Assembly: GCA_013334525.1 (NCBI GenBank)
Contig: JAAXXK010000006.1
Coordinates: forward strand, 9,186-73,185
Direction of reading: 5' to 3'
DNA from: Chlorobiaceae bacterium
GTDB lineage: Bacteria > Bacteroidota > Chlorobiia > Chlorobiales > Chlorobiaceae
DNA length: 64,000 nucleotides
Shown here one piece after another: positions 31,265-42,103 of this stretch. Under the pieces are notes generated by a model, which worked only from the letters and a program-made list of their open reading frames with translations, was not told where the DNA came from and ran no database searches. Position 1 is the first letter of the stretch. The number at the start of each line of letters is the position of its first letter. Position numbers and translations under genes: made by a program.

Positions 31265-31813
31265 TTATTTTGAAACGGCTTCGCCGCTGGCATGAAAAAT
31301 TTTGTACCGCTTCATGGCTTCATCACTTTCGAAACCAGAGCCACGAATGGTCTGGGTTGGTTTGGTGATGGTAACGTTTTTGTTTGACCTGATCATGCGG
31401 TCGCGGTAGTTGCGGGTGATATACTCAGTGCGGATGACGGTGCCGTCTCCGGAACGGATGATCACATCGTCAAAGGCTTCGATATCCTGATTGTCATGTA
31501 CGACTCCTCTGCCGGCGGTAATATAGGTCGGCTTGCCGTTCTTGCGGCTGAATATCGTAACGTTTACCCCTCCATCGATCAGGATCTCCTTTTTCTCGCC
31601 CTGATGATATTCCATGGCGTGTTTGGCGCTGATCATTGTCCTTGGTTTGCCGGAATCAGAGAGGGCAAGGGTTACATTCCAACTCTCCTGTGCAGGAAGT
31701 TGTTTTCCTGAAATACCTGATGCCGGCATGTGATGCCCTTTTTCAGGGGCATCACAGCCGACGCTGCATGACAGTATGGCCAAAAAGAAAAACTTTGTCC
31801 GGTGAGAAAACAA
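31265..31813 (-). CDS. lptC: LPS export ABC transporter periplasmic protein LptC
   Basis: Lipoprotein-like N-terminus; [35 protein letters not shown] pattern. Confidence 0.8.
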   Translation of the reverse strand: MFSHRTKFFFLAILSCSVGCDAPEKGHHMPASGISGKQLPAQESWNVTLALSDSGKPRTMISAKHAMEYHQGEKKEILIDGGVNVTIFSRKNGKPTYITAGRGVVHDNQDIEAFDDVIIRSGDGTVIRTEYITRNYRDRMIRSNKNVTITKPTQTIRGSGFESDEAMKRYKIFHASGEAVSK

Positions 31814-31831
31814 GGGGCTTCCAGGCGTGCG

Positions 31832-32368
31832 TTACTTGATGTTCAACTGGTCGAGCACCTTGAATGTGATATCAGACTGTGCATCGATCGAGTACACAAC
31901 TGATTTCTCAAGTACGACGGTGTAACCATCTTTTCTGGCGATTGACTGGATTGCTCCATCGATTTTCTGGCGGATCTGGGCAATCATGTCCTGCACTTTC
32001 TTTTCGCGCTCACCGGAAGACTTTCTGAAGTCCAGCTCTTTTGCCTGCAAAGCCTTCTCTTTCACTGGGTCGGCTTTCTTGGCTTTCTCCTTCTGGGCCA
32101 CGTATGCCCTGATCTCGTTCTGGAGTCTTGAAAGCTCGGCGTCGTTCTGGGCGCGGGCTTCCTGAATAGATTTGTCGGCTACTTTGGTTTCGGGCATCTG
32201 CACGAAAATCTTGTTGTAATCAACGATACCTATTTTCTGGACACCTTCTGCGGCGTAAGCGCCAGGAGCTGAGAAGAACATACCCATGGTGAGTGCCATG
32301 AGCATGGTACGTGAAATGGTCTTGAGTCCTTTGAATTCTGACATTATTCGTTCGGTTAGGGTTTGCAT
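31832..32368 (-). CDS. OmpH/Skp family periplasmic chaperone
   Basis: Signal peptide; KIGIVDYNKIFVQMPETK ... coiled coil ... IARKDGYTVVLEKSVVYSIDAQSDITFKVLDQLN. Confidence 0.87.
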   Translation of the reverse strand: MQTLTERIMSEFKGLKTISRTMLMALTMGMFFSAPGAYAAEGVQKIGIVDYNKIFVQMPETKVADKSIQEARAQNDAELSRLQNEIRAYVAQKEKAKKADPVKEKALQAKELDFRKSSGEREKKVQDMIAQIRQKIDGAIQSIARKDGYTVVLEKSVVYSIDAQSDITFKVLDQLNIK

Positions 32369-32509
32369 AGAAAAATAATTCGGATCATATACTAATCATT
32401 GAAGCAATACTTTCAAAAGTAATAATTCCGATCATAAAATGCTATTTCCCATGACAAAAACGATTTTGTGTTCGACTGATCGCGGAGAGACTGGAAAACG
32501 CCAGATGAA

Positions 32510-33664
32510 TCACCGTTTTTGCTTTTGGCGGATCCTGAAAAGCTGCCCAGGTTCCTGTTCGATTGCCCCCCTCATTTCGAGTTCAAACAGATGAACCAGA
32601 AGGGTTTCAATGGAAAGTCCCGATATTTCCGACATTATGTCGATATGCAGCGCTCCTTTTTCGAGTGCCGCAAAGATACGTGACTCTTCGATTGAAAGGT
32701 CGGCGGGAAATGGGAGGGTTTCCGGAACAGGATTGCCTGGAATTTTCCATATCGGGGGGAGTTCGGCAATAATGTCTTCAACCGAGAAAACTGGCTTTGC
32801 CTGGCACTGCTGGATCAGTCGGTTCGTGCCTCGGGAGGTTCGACTGAAGATGCTTCCCGGTACGGCAAATACCTCACGGTTCTGTTCGATGGCGCAGGAT
32901 GCCGTAATCATCGAACCACCCTTGATGTCCGATTCCACAACCAGTGTCCCCGATGTCATGCCGGAGATCAGGCGGTTTCTCCTTGGAAAATTTCCGGCCG
33001 CAGGCTCACTGCCGATCCACTCTTCTGAGATTATGGCTCCGTGATCGAGGATTTTCGGCCACAAACGCCCGGAAGGATCCGTATAGATGGTGTCGATGCC
33101 GCATCCAAGGACGGCAACGGTTGTTCCGCCGGCATCCAGTGCACTTCGGTGAGCGGTCATGTCGATGCCGTAGGCAAGGCCGCTGAAGATCGTGTAACCG
33201 TAGTTCACAAGGTCCCGGCAGAAGGACTCTGTCGCTTGTTTACCGTACGATGAAGCTTTGCGGGTGCCTACAACGGCAAGGGAAGGGTTTGAGAGCGCCG
33301 ATGGATTGCCACGGACGAAAAGCAACGGTGGAGGGTCGTAGATCTGTCTGAGCAGGGCGGGGTATGAAGGGTCGAAGCTGGTGACAAGGGTTGCTCCAAG
33401 CTTCATGGTGCGATCGATCTGCTCTTCTGCCGCATCAAGGGCACGGCGGCGCCAGGAGTTGCTGCCAAGGCGCAATGCGATCTCTCCGGCAAGAGTCTCG
33501 CCAATGCCAGACACCTGACCTAAGGCATCTGCACCGGCATCGAGCAGCGCAGGATCCGGCCCGAAATGGCTGGTGATGGCATTGCTCCTCGCAGGGCCGA
33601 TGCCTGGAAGCTGCGAAAGGATGAGCAGCAGAAGTTCAGTGTTGCGTTCAGGGGTAACGCTCAT
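32510..33664 (-). CDS. dprA: DNA processing protein DprA
   Basis: AVVGTRKASSYGKQ, FSGLAYGIDMTAHRSALDAGGTTVAVLGCGID, FPRRNRLISGMTSGTLVVE. Confidence 0.94.
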   Translation of the reverse strand: MSVTPERNTELLLLILSQLPGIGPARSNAITSHFGPDPALLDAGADALGQVSGIGETLAGEIALRLGSNSWRRRALDAAEEQIDRTMKLGATLVTSFDPSYPALLRQIYDPPPLLFVRGNPSALSNPSLAVVGTRKASSYGKQATESFCRDLVNYGYTIFSGLAYGIDMTAHRSALDAGGTTVAVLGCGIDTIYTDPSGRLWPKILDHGAIISEEWIGSEPAAGNFPRRNRLISGMTSGTLVVESDIKGGSMITASCAIEQNREVFAVPGSIFSRTSRGTNRLIQQCQAKPVFSVEDIIAELPPIWKIPGNPVPETLPFPADLSIEESRIFAALEKGALHIDIMSEISGLSIETLLVHLFELEMRGAIEQEPGQLFRIRQKQKR

Positions 33665-33744
33665 GGTCAGTATGCTGGGTATAGATGGTCCCGGCCTTTC
33701 AGCCGCCCGCGTTCAGGAGGGAGGTCGGCCCTCCTGGATTCAGT

Positions 33745-34758
33745 TCAGAAATCGCGTTTCATGAGTATGCACGCGAACCCCTTGAGGTACTCCCTGCCTT
33801 CGATGGATGGCAGGAGATCAACCGCTGCAAGGGCCTCTTCGGTATCTTTGTTGATGAGTTGCTGTGTCTGTTCGAGAACGCCGCAACGTTCGTAAATCGC
33901 CTTGACTACGGGAACCTGGTCCGGAGTGGTGCCGCTGTTGTCTATTATGGACTGCAGAAGCTGCCGGTCGCTGCCGGTCGCAAGTTCGAGGGATCGGAGC
34001 AGAAGCCAGGTTTTTTTGCCGTTGATGACATCCCCGCCAGGGACTTTACCCGATTTGCCGTCCCCGGCCATAATGTCGAGATAATCGTCCTGGATCTGGA
34101 ACGCGCGACCGATCTTTTCTCCAAAGGTGACCAGGGCATCAACCTCTGCAGGGGTTCCGTTGCCGGCTACGCCGCCCGCTTCGAGTGCCGCCGATATGAG
34201 GCGTCCCGTCTTTTTGGAGATCATGTCGAGGTAATCTGCGATGGAGACATCCTTGCGCAGTTCGAGCTCCATATCCAGCGCCTGGCCTTCGCAGATGGTT
34301 ATGTTGGCGTCGTTGAATATATGGATGACCTCCGCATGACGGGCCGAGAGGGCCTGCAATGCCAGTTCGTATGCGTAGGCGATCATCATGTCGCCAGAGA
34401 GGATGGCGGCATTGACGTTCCACTGCTTGTGGACCGTAGGGCGTCCGTGCCTCAGGTCGGCCTGGTCCATGATGTCGTCGTGCATCAGGGTGAAATTATG
34501 CAGAACTTCCACACCGAGCGCAACGCCGAGAGCCTGGTCTGCAGAACCGCCGACAGCTTCAGCGGCAAGGAGCGTCAGGAAAGGGCGGATCCTTTTTCCT
34601 TTTCCTTCGAGGATGTAGCGAGCCGGGCCGTAGAGGGTCGACGGACTATCTTTCTGGAAACATTCGGCGAGGGCTTCGTTTATTCTCGCATGGTATTGAC
34701 GGTATCTGGATTCGACCTGTTCCTGGGTAATAAGTAAAGTCATGACGCCGGTGCTCAA
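33745..34758 (-). CDS. Polyprenyl (trans-isoprenyl) diphosphate synthase
   Basis: [20 protein letters not shown] (DDxxD), [16 protein letters not shown] (second DDxxD). Confidence 0.93.
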   Translation of the reverse strand: MSTGVMTLLITQEQVESRYRQYHARINEALAECFQKDSPSTLYGPARYILEGKGKRIRPFLTLLAAEAVGGSADQALGVALGVEVLHNFTLMHDDIMDQADLRHGRPTVHKQWNVNAAILSGDMMIAYAYELALQALSARHAEVIHIFNDANITICEGQALDMELELRKDVSIADYLDMISKKTGRLISAALEAGGVAGNGTPAEVDALVTFGEKIGRAFQIQDDYLDIMAGDGKSGKVPGGDVINGKKTWLLLRSLELATGSDRQLLQSIIDNSGTTPDQVPVVKAIYERCGVLEQTQQLINKDTEEALAAVDLLPSIEGREYLKGFACILMKRDF

Positions 34759-35828
34759 TGTTGTTTGTGGATAGGGGCTTGTTTAAGCTGCTCTATGGTG
34801 GCCGATCCTGTCAGGAACATCACGGCCTTCAGGTCGTTTGCCCATGTTTCGATGGTGTGCTGGAGTGTTCCTTCATGCAGGGCTTTGAGCAGATGCTGCG
34901 CGGAAGCGGCGATGTCTGCGCCGAGGGCAATTGATTTTGCGATATCGATGCCATTGCGGATTCCGCCAGAGGAGACGACCGAAAGCGGCTCGTACTCCGG
35001 GTGCTGTTTTTTCAGCGCGGCGATACCGGCCAGGCAAACGGAGGTCGGTATGCCCCAGTTCAGCAGCTCGTCGAGGGCTGATGGGCTGAACCGATTATCA
35101 TGATCGAACTTTTCGATGTAGCGGCACTCTTCAACTTTCTGCCAGCTTATGCCGCCTGCGCCTGCGACATCGACCGCCCTGACGCCGGCATCTGCCAGTT
35201 TCCGGGCGACGATAGCCGATATGCCGCAACCGACCTCCTTGGCGATGACAGGGACGGGGATGGTCGAGGTGATGGTATGGAGCTTGTCGAGGAAGCCTCT
35301 GAATGCCGTACTGCCTTCAGGCTGGAAAAGCTCCTGTGCAGGATTGATGTGTACGATCAGTGCATCGGCTTCGACAAGCTCAAGCATCAGGGAGAGCTGT
35401 GCGCTGCTCAGGCCTGAAGCAACTTCGGGGGCTCCGATGTTTGCATAGACCGGTACCGACGGAGCCGATTTGCGGACGATGGCGAAGCTTTCCCGATGCG
35501 AGTTGCCCTCCAGGGCCTGCCTCATGCTGCCGACACCGAGTGGTATCCGGTATTTTTCGGCGGCCTCGGCCAGCATACGATTCAGCGAAAGAGCTTCGCC
35601 ATAGCCTCCGGTCATAGACGAGATCATGAGCGGCATGGCGATTTTCCGACCCAGGAACACCGTTGTCAGGTCGATTTCGGCGGCATTGATCTCCGGCGCG
35701 GCATTATGTTCGAACCTCCATGACGCCAGACCGGTATCCTGGGCGTCGAAACAGACCTCCCTGTGAAGGCAGATATCGACGTGGCTGTGTTTCCGTTCGG
35801 CGGTTATGGATGCGCTTGTCTGCTGCAT
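34755..35828 (-). CDS. fni: Type 2 isopentenyl-diphosphate delta-isomerase
   Basis: [41 protein letters not shown] ... [17 protein letters not shown] ... [11 protein letters not shown]. Confidence 0.93.
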   Translation of the reverse strand: MQQTSASITAERKHSHVDICLHREVCFDAQDTGLASWRFEHNAAPEINAAEIDLTTVFLGRKIAMPLMISSMTGGYGEALSLNRMLAEAAEKYRIPLGVGSMRQALEGNSHRESFAIVRKSAPSVPVYANIGAPEVASGLSSAQLSLMLELVEADALIVHINPAQELFQPEGSTAFRGFLDKLHTITSTIPVPVIAKEVGCGISAIVARKLADAGVRAVDVAGAGGISWQKVEECRYIEKFDHDNRFSPSALDELLNWGIPTSVCLAGIAALKKQHPEYEPLSVVSSGGIRNGIDIAKSIALGADIAASAQHLLKALHEGTLQHTIETWANDLKAVMFLTGSATIEQLKQAPIHKQH

Positions 35829-35912
35829 GCTTGGTTTTATAGTACAGGACGATTTTCAGAGGTGCCCTTAAAAGTATAACTTAAAGAAAATATACCATAA
35901 CTTTTTTCAGCC

Positions 35913-37199
35913 TTGCTTGACTCCCCAGGAATGTTCAGAACCCTGTTCGATATCGCCCTCCGGCACATTCTTGGTCGCAAGCGCCAGACGCTGACCACAA
36001 TGGCTGCTGTAGCCGTTAGCACGATGGTGCTCATCACCACCATTTCGTTGACCAGGGGACTGGTCGATTCGTTTACGGAAACCATCATCAATGCGGCTCC
36101 CCACATCAATATCAAGGGAGAGAAAACCGATCCGATACCGACTGACCTGTTATCCGGCGCCCCCTCCTCAAGTACCTCTTTTGTCGTAGACCATATCGGC
36201 AGGGATGACAGGGACGAGGTTCGCAACTATGGCAGGGTCCTCGAAATCGTGGTCTCCCCGGCCTATTCCAAAAAGGTGATCGCGGCCTCACCGTTCGTCG
36301 AGTCGCAGGTCATGGCTGTCAAGGGGAATCGCAATCAGCCGGTACTGCTCAAGGGGGTGATTATCGACAGGGAGGACCAGATCAGCCGTATTGGCAAGAG
36401 CCTGGTTTCCGGAGACCTCACCCAGTTCAAGAAAAGCCCTGAAGCTTTGCTTGTCGGGCGTTCATTGGCAAAGGATCTCGATGTCAGGCTCAACGACCAG
36501 ATCACCATCATCTCTCCCGACGCCAAAAGCCGGCAGTGCAAGGTCGCCGGTATCTTTTTCACCGGGGTCAACGCTGCCGACAACACCATGATCGGCTCGC
36601 TCAAGCTTGGCCAGATCATCGAGGGCATGCCGGCCAACAAGGTGACGGGCATATCCCTCAGGCTCAGCGATCCGATCAATGGCGCGCCTCTTGCCCGAGA
36701 CCTGACGCGCATGACCGGATACAAATGCAATACATGGCAGGAGGAAAATGCGAGCATCCTGATGCTTTTTGCAAGGATCGGTTATATCGTGATTTCGCTT
36801 GTCGCTTTCGTTGGTGTGGTCTCGGGCTTCGGCGTGGCCAATATTCTTGTCACTACGGTATTCGAGAAAAGCCGCGACATCGCCATCATGAAATCGTTCG
36901 GATTTTCTTCAGGGCAGATGGTGGGGCTCTTCATTTTCGAGGGTTTCCTTGTGGGCCTCGGAGGGGCGCTGTTCGGAAGTCTGCTTGCTGTGGGAGCCAT
37001 TTATATTCTTGCCCACCTGCCTATCGAGAGTTCCCAGGGGCCGTTGACCAGAACCGGTTTCAGCATGTCATGGAACCCATGGTATTTTTGCATTGTCACC
37101 GTTGTTACCGTAGCCATAAGCACGATCGCCGCCGCACTCCCCTCGGCACGGGCCGCAAGGCTGGAGCCGGTCAAGGTGCTGAGGGACAGCAATTTGTAG
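35913..37199 (+). CDS. ABC transporter permease (FtsX/LolC-like)
   Basis: ALRHILGRKRQTLTTMAAVAVSTMVL; C-terminal FtsX core VFEKSRDIAIMKSFGFSSGQMVGLFIFEGFLVG; ALPSARAARLEPVKVLR. Confidence 0.9.
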   Translation: MLDSPGMFRTLFDIALRHILGRKRQTLTTMAAVAVSTMVLITTISLTRGLVDSFTETIINAAPHINIKGEKTDPIPTDLLSGAPSSSTSFVVDHIGRDDRDEVRNYGRVLEIVVSPAYSKKVIAASPFVESQVMAVKGNRNQPVLLKGVIIDREDQISRIGKSLVSGDLTQFKKSPEALLVGRSLAKDLDVRLNDQITIISPDAKSRQCKVAGIFFTGVNAADNTMIGSLKLGQIIEGMPANKVTGISLRLSDPINGAPLARDLTRMTGYKCNTWQEENASILMLFARIGYIVISLVAFVGVVSGFGVANILVTTVFEKSRDIAIMKSFGFSSGQMVGLFIFEGFLVGLGGALFGSLLAVGAIYILAHLPIESSQGPLTRTGFSMSWNPWYFCIVTVVTVAISTIAAALPSARAARLEPVKVLRDSNL

Positions 37200-37223
37200 A
37201 TTCGCGGCTGCCAAATTAAATGG

Positions 37224-37283
37224 CAAGAACCAAAGAGTGAAAAGGGACCAAAGGGACGTAAAGGACCAAAAGGACATAAGGGG
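37224..37283 (+). repeat. 9-bp purine-rich tandem repeat
   Basis: AAAGGGACC AAAGGGACG TAAAGGACC AAAAGGACA TAAGGGG, just after the ABC permease stop codon. Confidence 0.75.
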
Positions 37284-37372
37284 TTCATGAGGAAATGATG
37301 ATGCATCAGCGTTTCTTCATTTTCCGGGAACGCCAAAATCCCGGCTTGCAAATGCAAAAGGGTTGCCGGACC

Positions 37373-37509
37373 TTGACTTTTGAGATGGCCTCCTGCAGTC
37401 TGGTACTATAATTCAATGCTGATTCCTGGATTATATGCCAAAGGCCAATCATTCAATTCATAAATCTGCCCTGTCATCCATCCCCGTAGGAGGCTGTCTC
37501 AAAAGTCAA
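37373..37509. mobile_element. MITE-like element with ~21-bp terminal inverted repeats
   Basis: TTGACTTTTGAGATGGCCTCC (37373-37393) and GGAGGCTGTCTCAAAAGTCAA (37489-37509), 2 mismatches; 95-bp interior with no ORF. Confidence 0.5.
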
Positions 37510-37540
37510 GATGATGCCGACACATTGCACCCCTGGGAGC

Positions 37541-37558
37541 GCCAAGCACCAGCTTGGC
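37541..37558. repeat. Palindrome GCCAAGCaccaGCTTGGC
   Basis: 7-bp perfect arms, 4-nt loop; resembles dispersed CCAAGC...GCTTGG REP-like elements. Confidence 0.6.
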
Positions 37559-37650
37559 ATCTTTATGGATAAGCAAAATGACTCTGTATAAACGTTAACA
37601 GACAAAAATCCTACCCTTTCATTGCTTGATCCGAAGCTCTGGTATGAATG

Positions 37651-37684
37651 GAGGCTGTCTCAGAAGCAAAACTGAGACAGCCTC
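37651..37684. repeat. GAGGCTGTCTCAG hairpin
   Basis: GAGGCTGTCTCAG-AAGCAAAA-CTGAGACAGCCTC, perfect 13-bp arms. Confidence 0.8.
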
Positions 37685-37787
37685 GTATTCCAGTACCCAT
37701 CAGGGAAAGAGCCGGTCTCAAAATCAAAACCGGGACAGCCTGATGAATGATTCAAAAAATTATCCGGACATGAGTCTATTATCCTCA

Positions 37788-38128
37788 GGAGGGTTTTAAC
37801 CCTCCGGATATTCAACATCCTACATTCAGTTGCCCCGGGTTTCAACCCGGGGATAGCTGACCCCAAAAAATATTCCGGACTTCAGTCCAATATCTTCGAT
37901 AAAGAAGTCCGATTATCGTTGTGTGACAATAAGGGAAGAGATGGGACTGAAGTCCGAAGAGTATTATTTGTTTTTTTCTTTTTTCCCCCCGGACTGAAGT
38001 CCGGGGCAACTGAGGAGGGAGAATATCTGAATGTCCGAAGGACTAAAGTCCTTCTGAATGCAAGACGTTGAACCCTGGGGCAACTGGAATGTGGGATGTC
38101 TGAATGTCAGTCGGGTTGAAACCCGACT
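37788..38128. repeat. Array of palindromic REP-like elements (7 clear copies)
   Basis: GGAGGGTTTTAACCCTCC (37788-37805), CCCCGGGTTTCAACCCGGGG (37833-37852), GGACTTCAGTCC (37877-37888), GGACTGAAGTCC (37944-37955), CCCCGGACTGAAGTCCGGGG (37987-38006), GAAGGACTAAAGTCCTTC (38037-38054), AGTCGGGTTGAAACCCGACT (38109-38128). Confidence 0.87.
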
Positions 38129-38175
38129 GAATATGGGAGACAGTAGTCCGTGGCAGTCGAAGAAAACGCAGGAGG

Positions 38176-40026
38176 TCAGTGTCCGCCGTCTGGCTGAGTG
38201 TTCGCCAGCGCCTGTATCGAGCGTTCGGGGTGCTGCAGCAGATAGAGCTTGTAGTAGAGGCCCCTGCGGGCGAGCAGCTCCTGATGGGTGCCGGTCTCCC
38301 TTATGGTGCCTTTGTGCAGGACGATGATCCTGTCGGCATACTGGATGGTTGAAAGACGATGGGCGATGATGATGGAGGTCCTGTTCTTCATGAGCCTGTC
38401 TGTGGCCTGTTCGATCAGCGACTCCGTCTCCGTGTCAACCGAACTGGTGGCTTCGTCGAGCACGAGGATGTCAGGATTGTAGAGGAGCGCCCTGACAAAG
38501 GCGATAAGCTGCTTCTGGCCGGTGGAGAGCCCCGAGCCGTTTTCGCGAATCATGTAGTCATATTCACCGGGCAGCTTTTCGATGAACCTGTCTGCCCCTA
38601 CGGTACGGGCAGCGGCCATGATCGTCTCCTCGGGGATTGATGGATCTCCGAAGCAGAGGTTCTCGCGGATCGATCCCGCAAAAAGGACCACATCCTGCAT
38701 GACCACTCCCACAAGGTTGCGAAGTTCCCTGCCGGGGATCTCTTTTATTTCGATGCCGTCGATGGTTACCGATCCCTTACCGTAGGGGTAGAATCTGGAG
38801 AGGATGTTGATGAGCGTCGTTTTTCCGCTGCCGGTGGCGCCGACGATGGCAACGGTCTCTCCCGCCTTGATCTCCAGGGAGATGTCGCGGAGCACCCAGT
38901 TTTCGTTGTCGTAGGCGAACCAGACGTTATCGAAGCTGATGCGGTCCCGGAACGACGATATCCTGACGGAGTCGTCGGCAGGTTCCGGGTCCACCGGTTC
39001 TTCAAGCAGCCGGAAGATCCGGTCGGAGCTCGTCACGGCGGTCTGCATGATGTTGAACCTGTCTGAAAGGTGCTGAAGCGGGCGGAAAAAGAGCCAGATG
39101 TACTGGACGAACGAGACGACCACGCCGATGGAAAGATCGGCCTTCAATATTCTTGTCGCACTGAACCAGATCACCAGCCCGGCTGCCGCCGAGCTCAGGA
39201 ACTCGATCAGCGGGTAGTAGATGGAAAAGTAGAATACGGTCCGGATGTTGGCATCCCTGTGATCGGCATTGATCTCCGAATGCTTCATGAATTCCGCATC
39301 TTCCCGTGCGAAGAGCTGGACGATCTTCATCCCGGTGATGTGCTCCTGGAAGAACGAGTTCAGCCTGGCAAGATGGGTCCTCACGTCGAGGAACGCCTGT
39401 CGCACGCGGTTCTTGAAGGCTATGGTGGCGTAGATCATACCCGGCAGGATGCTCAGCACCACCAGCGTCAGCCGCCAGTCGCTCCAGAACATCATGACGA
39501 CGATGAACACGAGCTGGAGGATGTCCCCGATGATCGTGATCAGGCCGCTGGAGAGCATTTCGTCGAGCGATTCGACATCGTTGGTCGTCCTGGTGATGAT
39601 CCTGCCGACAGGATTCCGGTCAAAATAGCGGATAGGCAGACGCTGCAGGTGCCTGAAGATGTCCATGCGGAGATTGAATACCGCCTTCTGTCCGATAAGC
39701 ATGGTCAGCCAGGTGGCCGCATATTGCTTGAACCCGTCGAGCACGATGAGCGCGAGCATGGCGAGGCTGATGATCGCCAGCCCTTTCCGGTCCCCGTGGA
39801 CGATGTAGTCGTCGATGGCGATCTTGGTCAGCCACGGCCTCAGTGGAGTCAGGATCGCGCCGCCTGCCGTCAGGAGGATGGCGCCCGTGATCAGCCCCTT
39901 GAATGGCTTGATGTAGCCCAGCAGCCTCTTCAGGATATAGAGGTCTACAGAGCCTTTCTTTCGGCCGCCAAGAGTTTCATCCTGCTGCGTGCGGAATCCC
40001 GATGCCGGTTTGGCGGTTGCGCTCAT
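38176..40026 (-). CDS. ABC transporter, fused permease/ATP-binding protein
   Basis: [20 protein letters not shown] (Walker A), [41 protein letters not shown]; six-TM N-terminal half. Confidence 0.94.
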   Translation of the reverse strand: MSATAKPASGFRTQQDETLGGRKKGSVDLYILKRLLGYIKPFKGLITGAILLTAGGAILTPLRPWLTKIAIDDYIVHGDRKGLAIISLAMLALIVLDGFKQYAATWLTMLIGQKAVFNLRMDIFRHLQRLPIRYFDRNPVGRIITRTTNDVESLDEMLSSGLITIIGDILQLVFIVVMMFWSDWRLTLVVLSILPGMIYATIAFKNRVRQAFLDVRTHLARLNSFFQEHITGMKIVQLFAREDAEFMKHSEINADHRDANIRTVFYFSIYYPLIEFLSSAAAGLVIWFSATRILKADLSIGVVVSFVQYIWLFFRPLQHLSDRFNIMQTAVTSSDRIFRLLEEPVDPEPADDSVRISSFRDRISFDNVWFAYDNENWVLRDISLEIKAGETVAIVGATGSGKTTLINILSRFYPYGKGSVTIDGIEIKEIPGRELRNLVGVVMQDVVLFAGSIRENLCFGDPSIPEETIMAAARTVGADRFIEKLPGEYDYMIRENGSGLSTGQKQLIAFVRALLYNPDILVLDEATSSVDTETESLIEQATDRLMKNRTSIIIAHRLSTIQYADRIIVLHKGTIRETGTHQELLARRGLYYKLYLLQHPERSIQALANTQPDGGH

Positions 40027-41474
40027 TGGGTAAGCCCGCCCCGGGTTCGATCCGCGTCGACAATTGCCGATGCGCTTCTGATTTCGGCGATGAAACGTTC
40101 CGCAAGGGCGTCGGCCTGTTCTTTCGAAGCGGCTTCGGTATAGATTCGGATGATCGGTTCAGTGTTCGATGGGCGCAGGTGCACCCATCCATCGGCGAAA
40201 TCGATTTTCAGTCCGTCGAGCCGGTTGCATGAGCCCTCCGGATGGCTCGTGGCCACGATGTTGAAAATCGCGCCGATCACCTCTTTGGACATCTCTGCCA
40301 GCACCACCTTCTGCTTCGACATGGAGTAGTCGGGCAACGTGCGCCTGAAGTCCGAGAGAGTACCGCCAGTAGCGGTTTTCCATTCGGCGAAGGCCTGGAT
40401 GAACAGGGCTATGCCTGCCAGGGCGTCCCGGCCGTAGTGCAGTTCCGGCAGGATGACGCCGCCGTTGCCCTCGCCGCCGATGGCAGCTCCGCAGCTTTTC
40501 ATTACCTCGATCACATTGGCTTCCCCTACTTTAGCGCTGAAGCATTCGACATCATGGCGGGCGGCAACGTCCCGAAGGGCGCGGCTGCTCGAAAGATTGT
40601 TGACGACCGGACCTTTCCGGTGATTCAGGTAGAAATCGGCGCAAGCCACCAGGGTGTACTCTTCGCCGAACAGGGTGCCGTCTTCGCTTACCAGGGCCAG
40701 TCGGTCGACATCTGGATCGACGATGATTCCGAAATCACAGCTTTCATTCCGGATGATCCGCATCGTTTCGCCGAGGTTCTCCTCGACCGGCTCGGGGTTG
40801 CGCGGAAAGATTCCTGTGCCATGGCAGGCCAGTGTCTTGACTTCCCTTACTCCCAGCTTTTTGCAGAGATCGGGTACTATGAACGAACCGGCTCCTTCGA
40901 CGGCGTCAACCAGCACCCTGAAGTTCATGCCGGATATGAGCCCTTTATCAATACAGGGGAGCTTCATGATGCTGTCGATGTGGACAGCGTCCCAGGACGA
41001 GTTTCCCGTTATGGAGCCGACAGACTCCCAACCCGCTGTTTCGAAAGAGCGGTCGCGGGCGATTTCGAGCAGCAGTTCGACGTCCGTGGCTGTAAGGAAT
41101 TCCCCGTTTTCATTAAGCATTTTCAGGGCGTTCCACTGAACGGGGTTATGGGATGCCGTGACGATGAGCCCTCCGTCAGCCTCTTCACCGGCTGTGGCGA
41201 TCTCGACGGTCGGGGTGGTCGTCATACCAAGGTCCACAACATCGCATCCGCAAAGGGCCAGCGTGCTCGCTACCAGTTCGGTGATCACCTGGCCGGTGGG
41301 TCTGGTGTCCCTGCCGATTACGATTTTCGGCTTTTCAGAAGAGTCGCCGCATCGTTCGCGTTTGCGTCGAGCTGTCCAGGTGGCGAACGCCATGGTGAAT
41401 GCCGTGAGGTTTTCCGGGGTCAGGCTTTTACCGACGATGCCGCGGATACCGGAGACGCTGATCATCAAGCTCAT
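40023..41474 (-). CDS. glmM: Phosphoglucosamine mutase
   Basis: [55 protein letters not shown]. Confidence 0.9.
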   Translation of the reverse strand: MSLMISVSGIRGIVGKSLTPENLTAFTMAFATWTARRKRERCGDSSEKPKIVIGRDTRPTGQVITELVASTLALCGCDVVDLGMTTTPTVEIATAGEEADGGLIVTASHNPVQWNALKMLNENGEFLTATDVELLLEIARDRSFETAGWESVGSITGNSSWDAVHIDSIMKLPCIDKGLISGMNFRVLVDAVEGAGSFIVPDLCKKLGVREVKTLACHGTGIFPRNPEPVEENLGETMRIIRNESCDFGIIVDPDVDRLALVSEDGTLFGEEYTLVACADFYLNHRKGPVVNNLSSSRALRDVAARHDVECFSAKVGEANVIEVMKSCGAAIGGEGNGGVILPELHYGRDALAGIALFIQAFAEWKTATGGTLSDFRRTLPDYSMSKQKVVLAEMSKEVIGAIFNIVATSHPEGSCNRLDGLKIDFADGWVHLRPSNTEPIIRIYTEAASKEQADALAERFIAEIRSASAIVDADRTRGGLTQ

Positions 41475-41703
41475 TGGTGTGATGGTTTACTTGGCGGTTG
41501 ACAGGCAAGACCTGCGATGCGGGAATATAATAAAAACCCTTGAAGCCGGTCGCAAATACACTATGGCGTTCCCGGCACTAATTGAGAATATTTGTTTAGA
41601 TGCTTTTTTTCTTTTCGTAGCTTTCTTGTATATTACATGCCTTTGTTGCGGAAAATCGCACAAGTTATTACCAGACTTCGCAAGACAATAACAGCACAAG
41701 TTT

Positions 41704-41979
41704 ATGCCTTTACACAAATCAGCCGAAAAAAGACTCAGACAGGCATCCCGCAGGAACGAAAGAAACCGGGCCAGGAAAAAAGAGCTCAAGGGTCTTTTGA
41801 AGAACATGCAGAAGCTTATTGAAGCAAATGCCCAGAAAACTGAAGTCGAGGCTGCATACCGTTCAGCAGTCCAGAAACTGGACAGGCTTGGCGTGAAGAA
41901 CTACATCCATGCCAACAAGGCATCGCGCAAGAAAGCCCAGCTGACCAGGATCCTGAACAATTACTCGCAGACCGCCTGA
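41704..41979 (+). CDS. rpsT: 30S ribosomal protein S20
   Basis: [29 protein letters not shown] ... [21 protein letters not shown]. Confidence 0.95.
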   Translation: MPLHKSAEKRLRQASRRNERNRARKKELKGLLKNMQKLIEANAQKTEVEAAYRSAVQKLDRLGVKNYIHANKASRKKAQLTRILNNYSQTA

Positions 41980-42103
41980 TCCTGAATGTTCGACCGGCAA
42001 CAGCCGGCAAGCGATTCTTCTTTTCAGTATACCCGGTCTATGGGCCGGATGCCGTCAAAAGCGGCTCCGGCCAGGAGAGCGGGTATAGTCCATCCAATCC
42101 GTC

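Noticed and set aside
37788-38128. Possible CRISPR array
   Set aside because: Repeat units are short palindromes with varying stems and irregular spacing, and no cas genes are present.
39070-40143. 357-aa forward ORF
   Set aside because: Antisense to the ABC transporter; very His/Asp/Glu-rich shadow frame.
40242-41501. 419-aa forward ORF
   Set aside because: Antisense to glmM, which has clear catalytic motifs.
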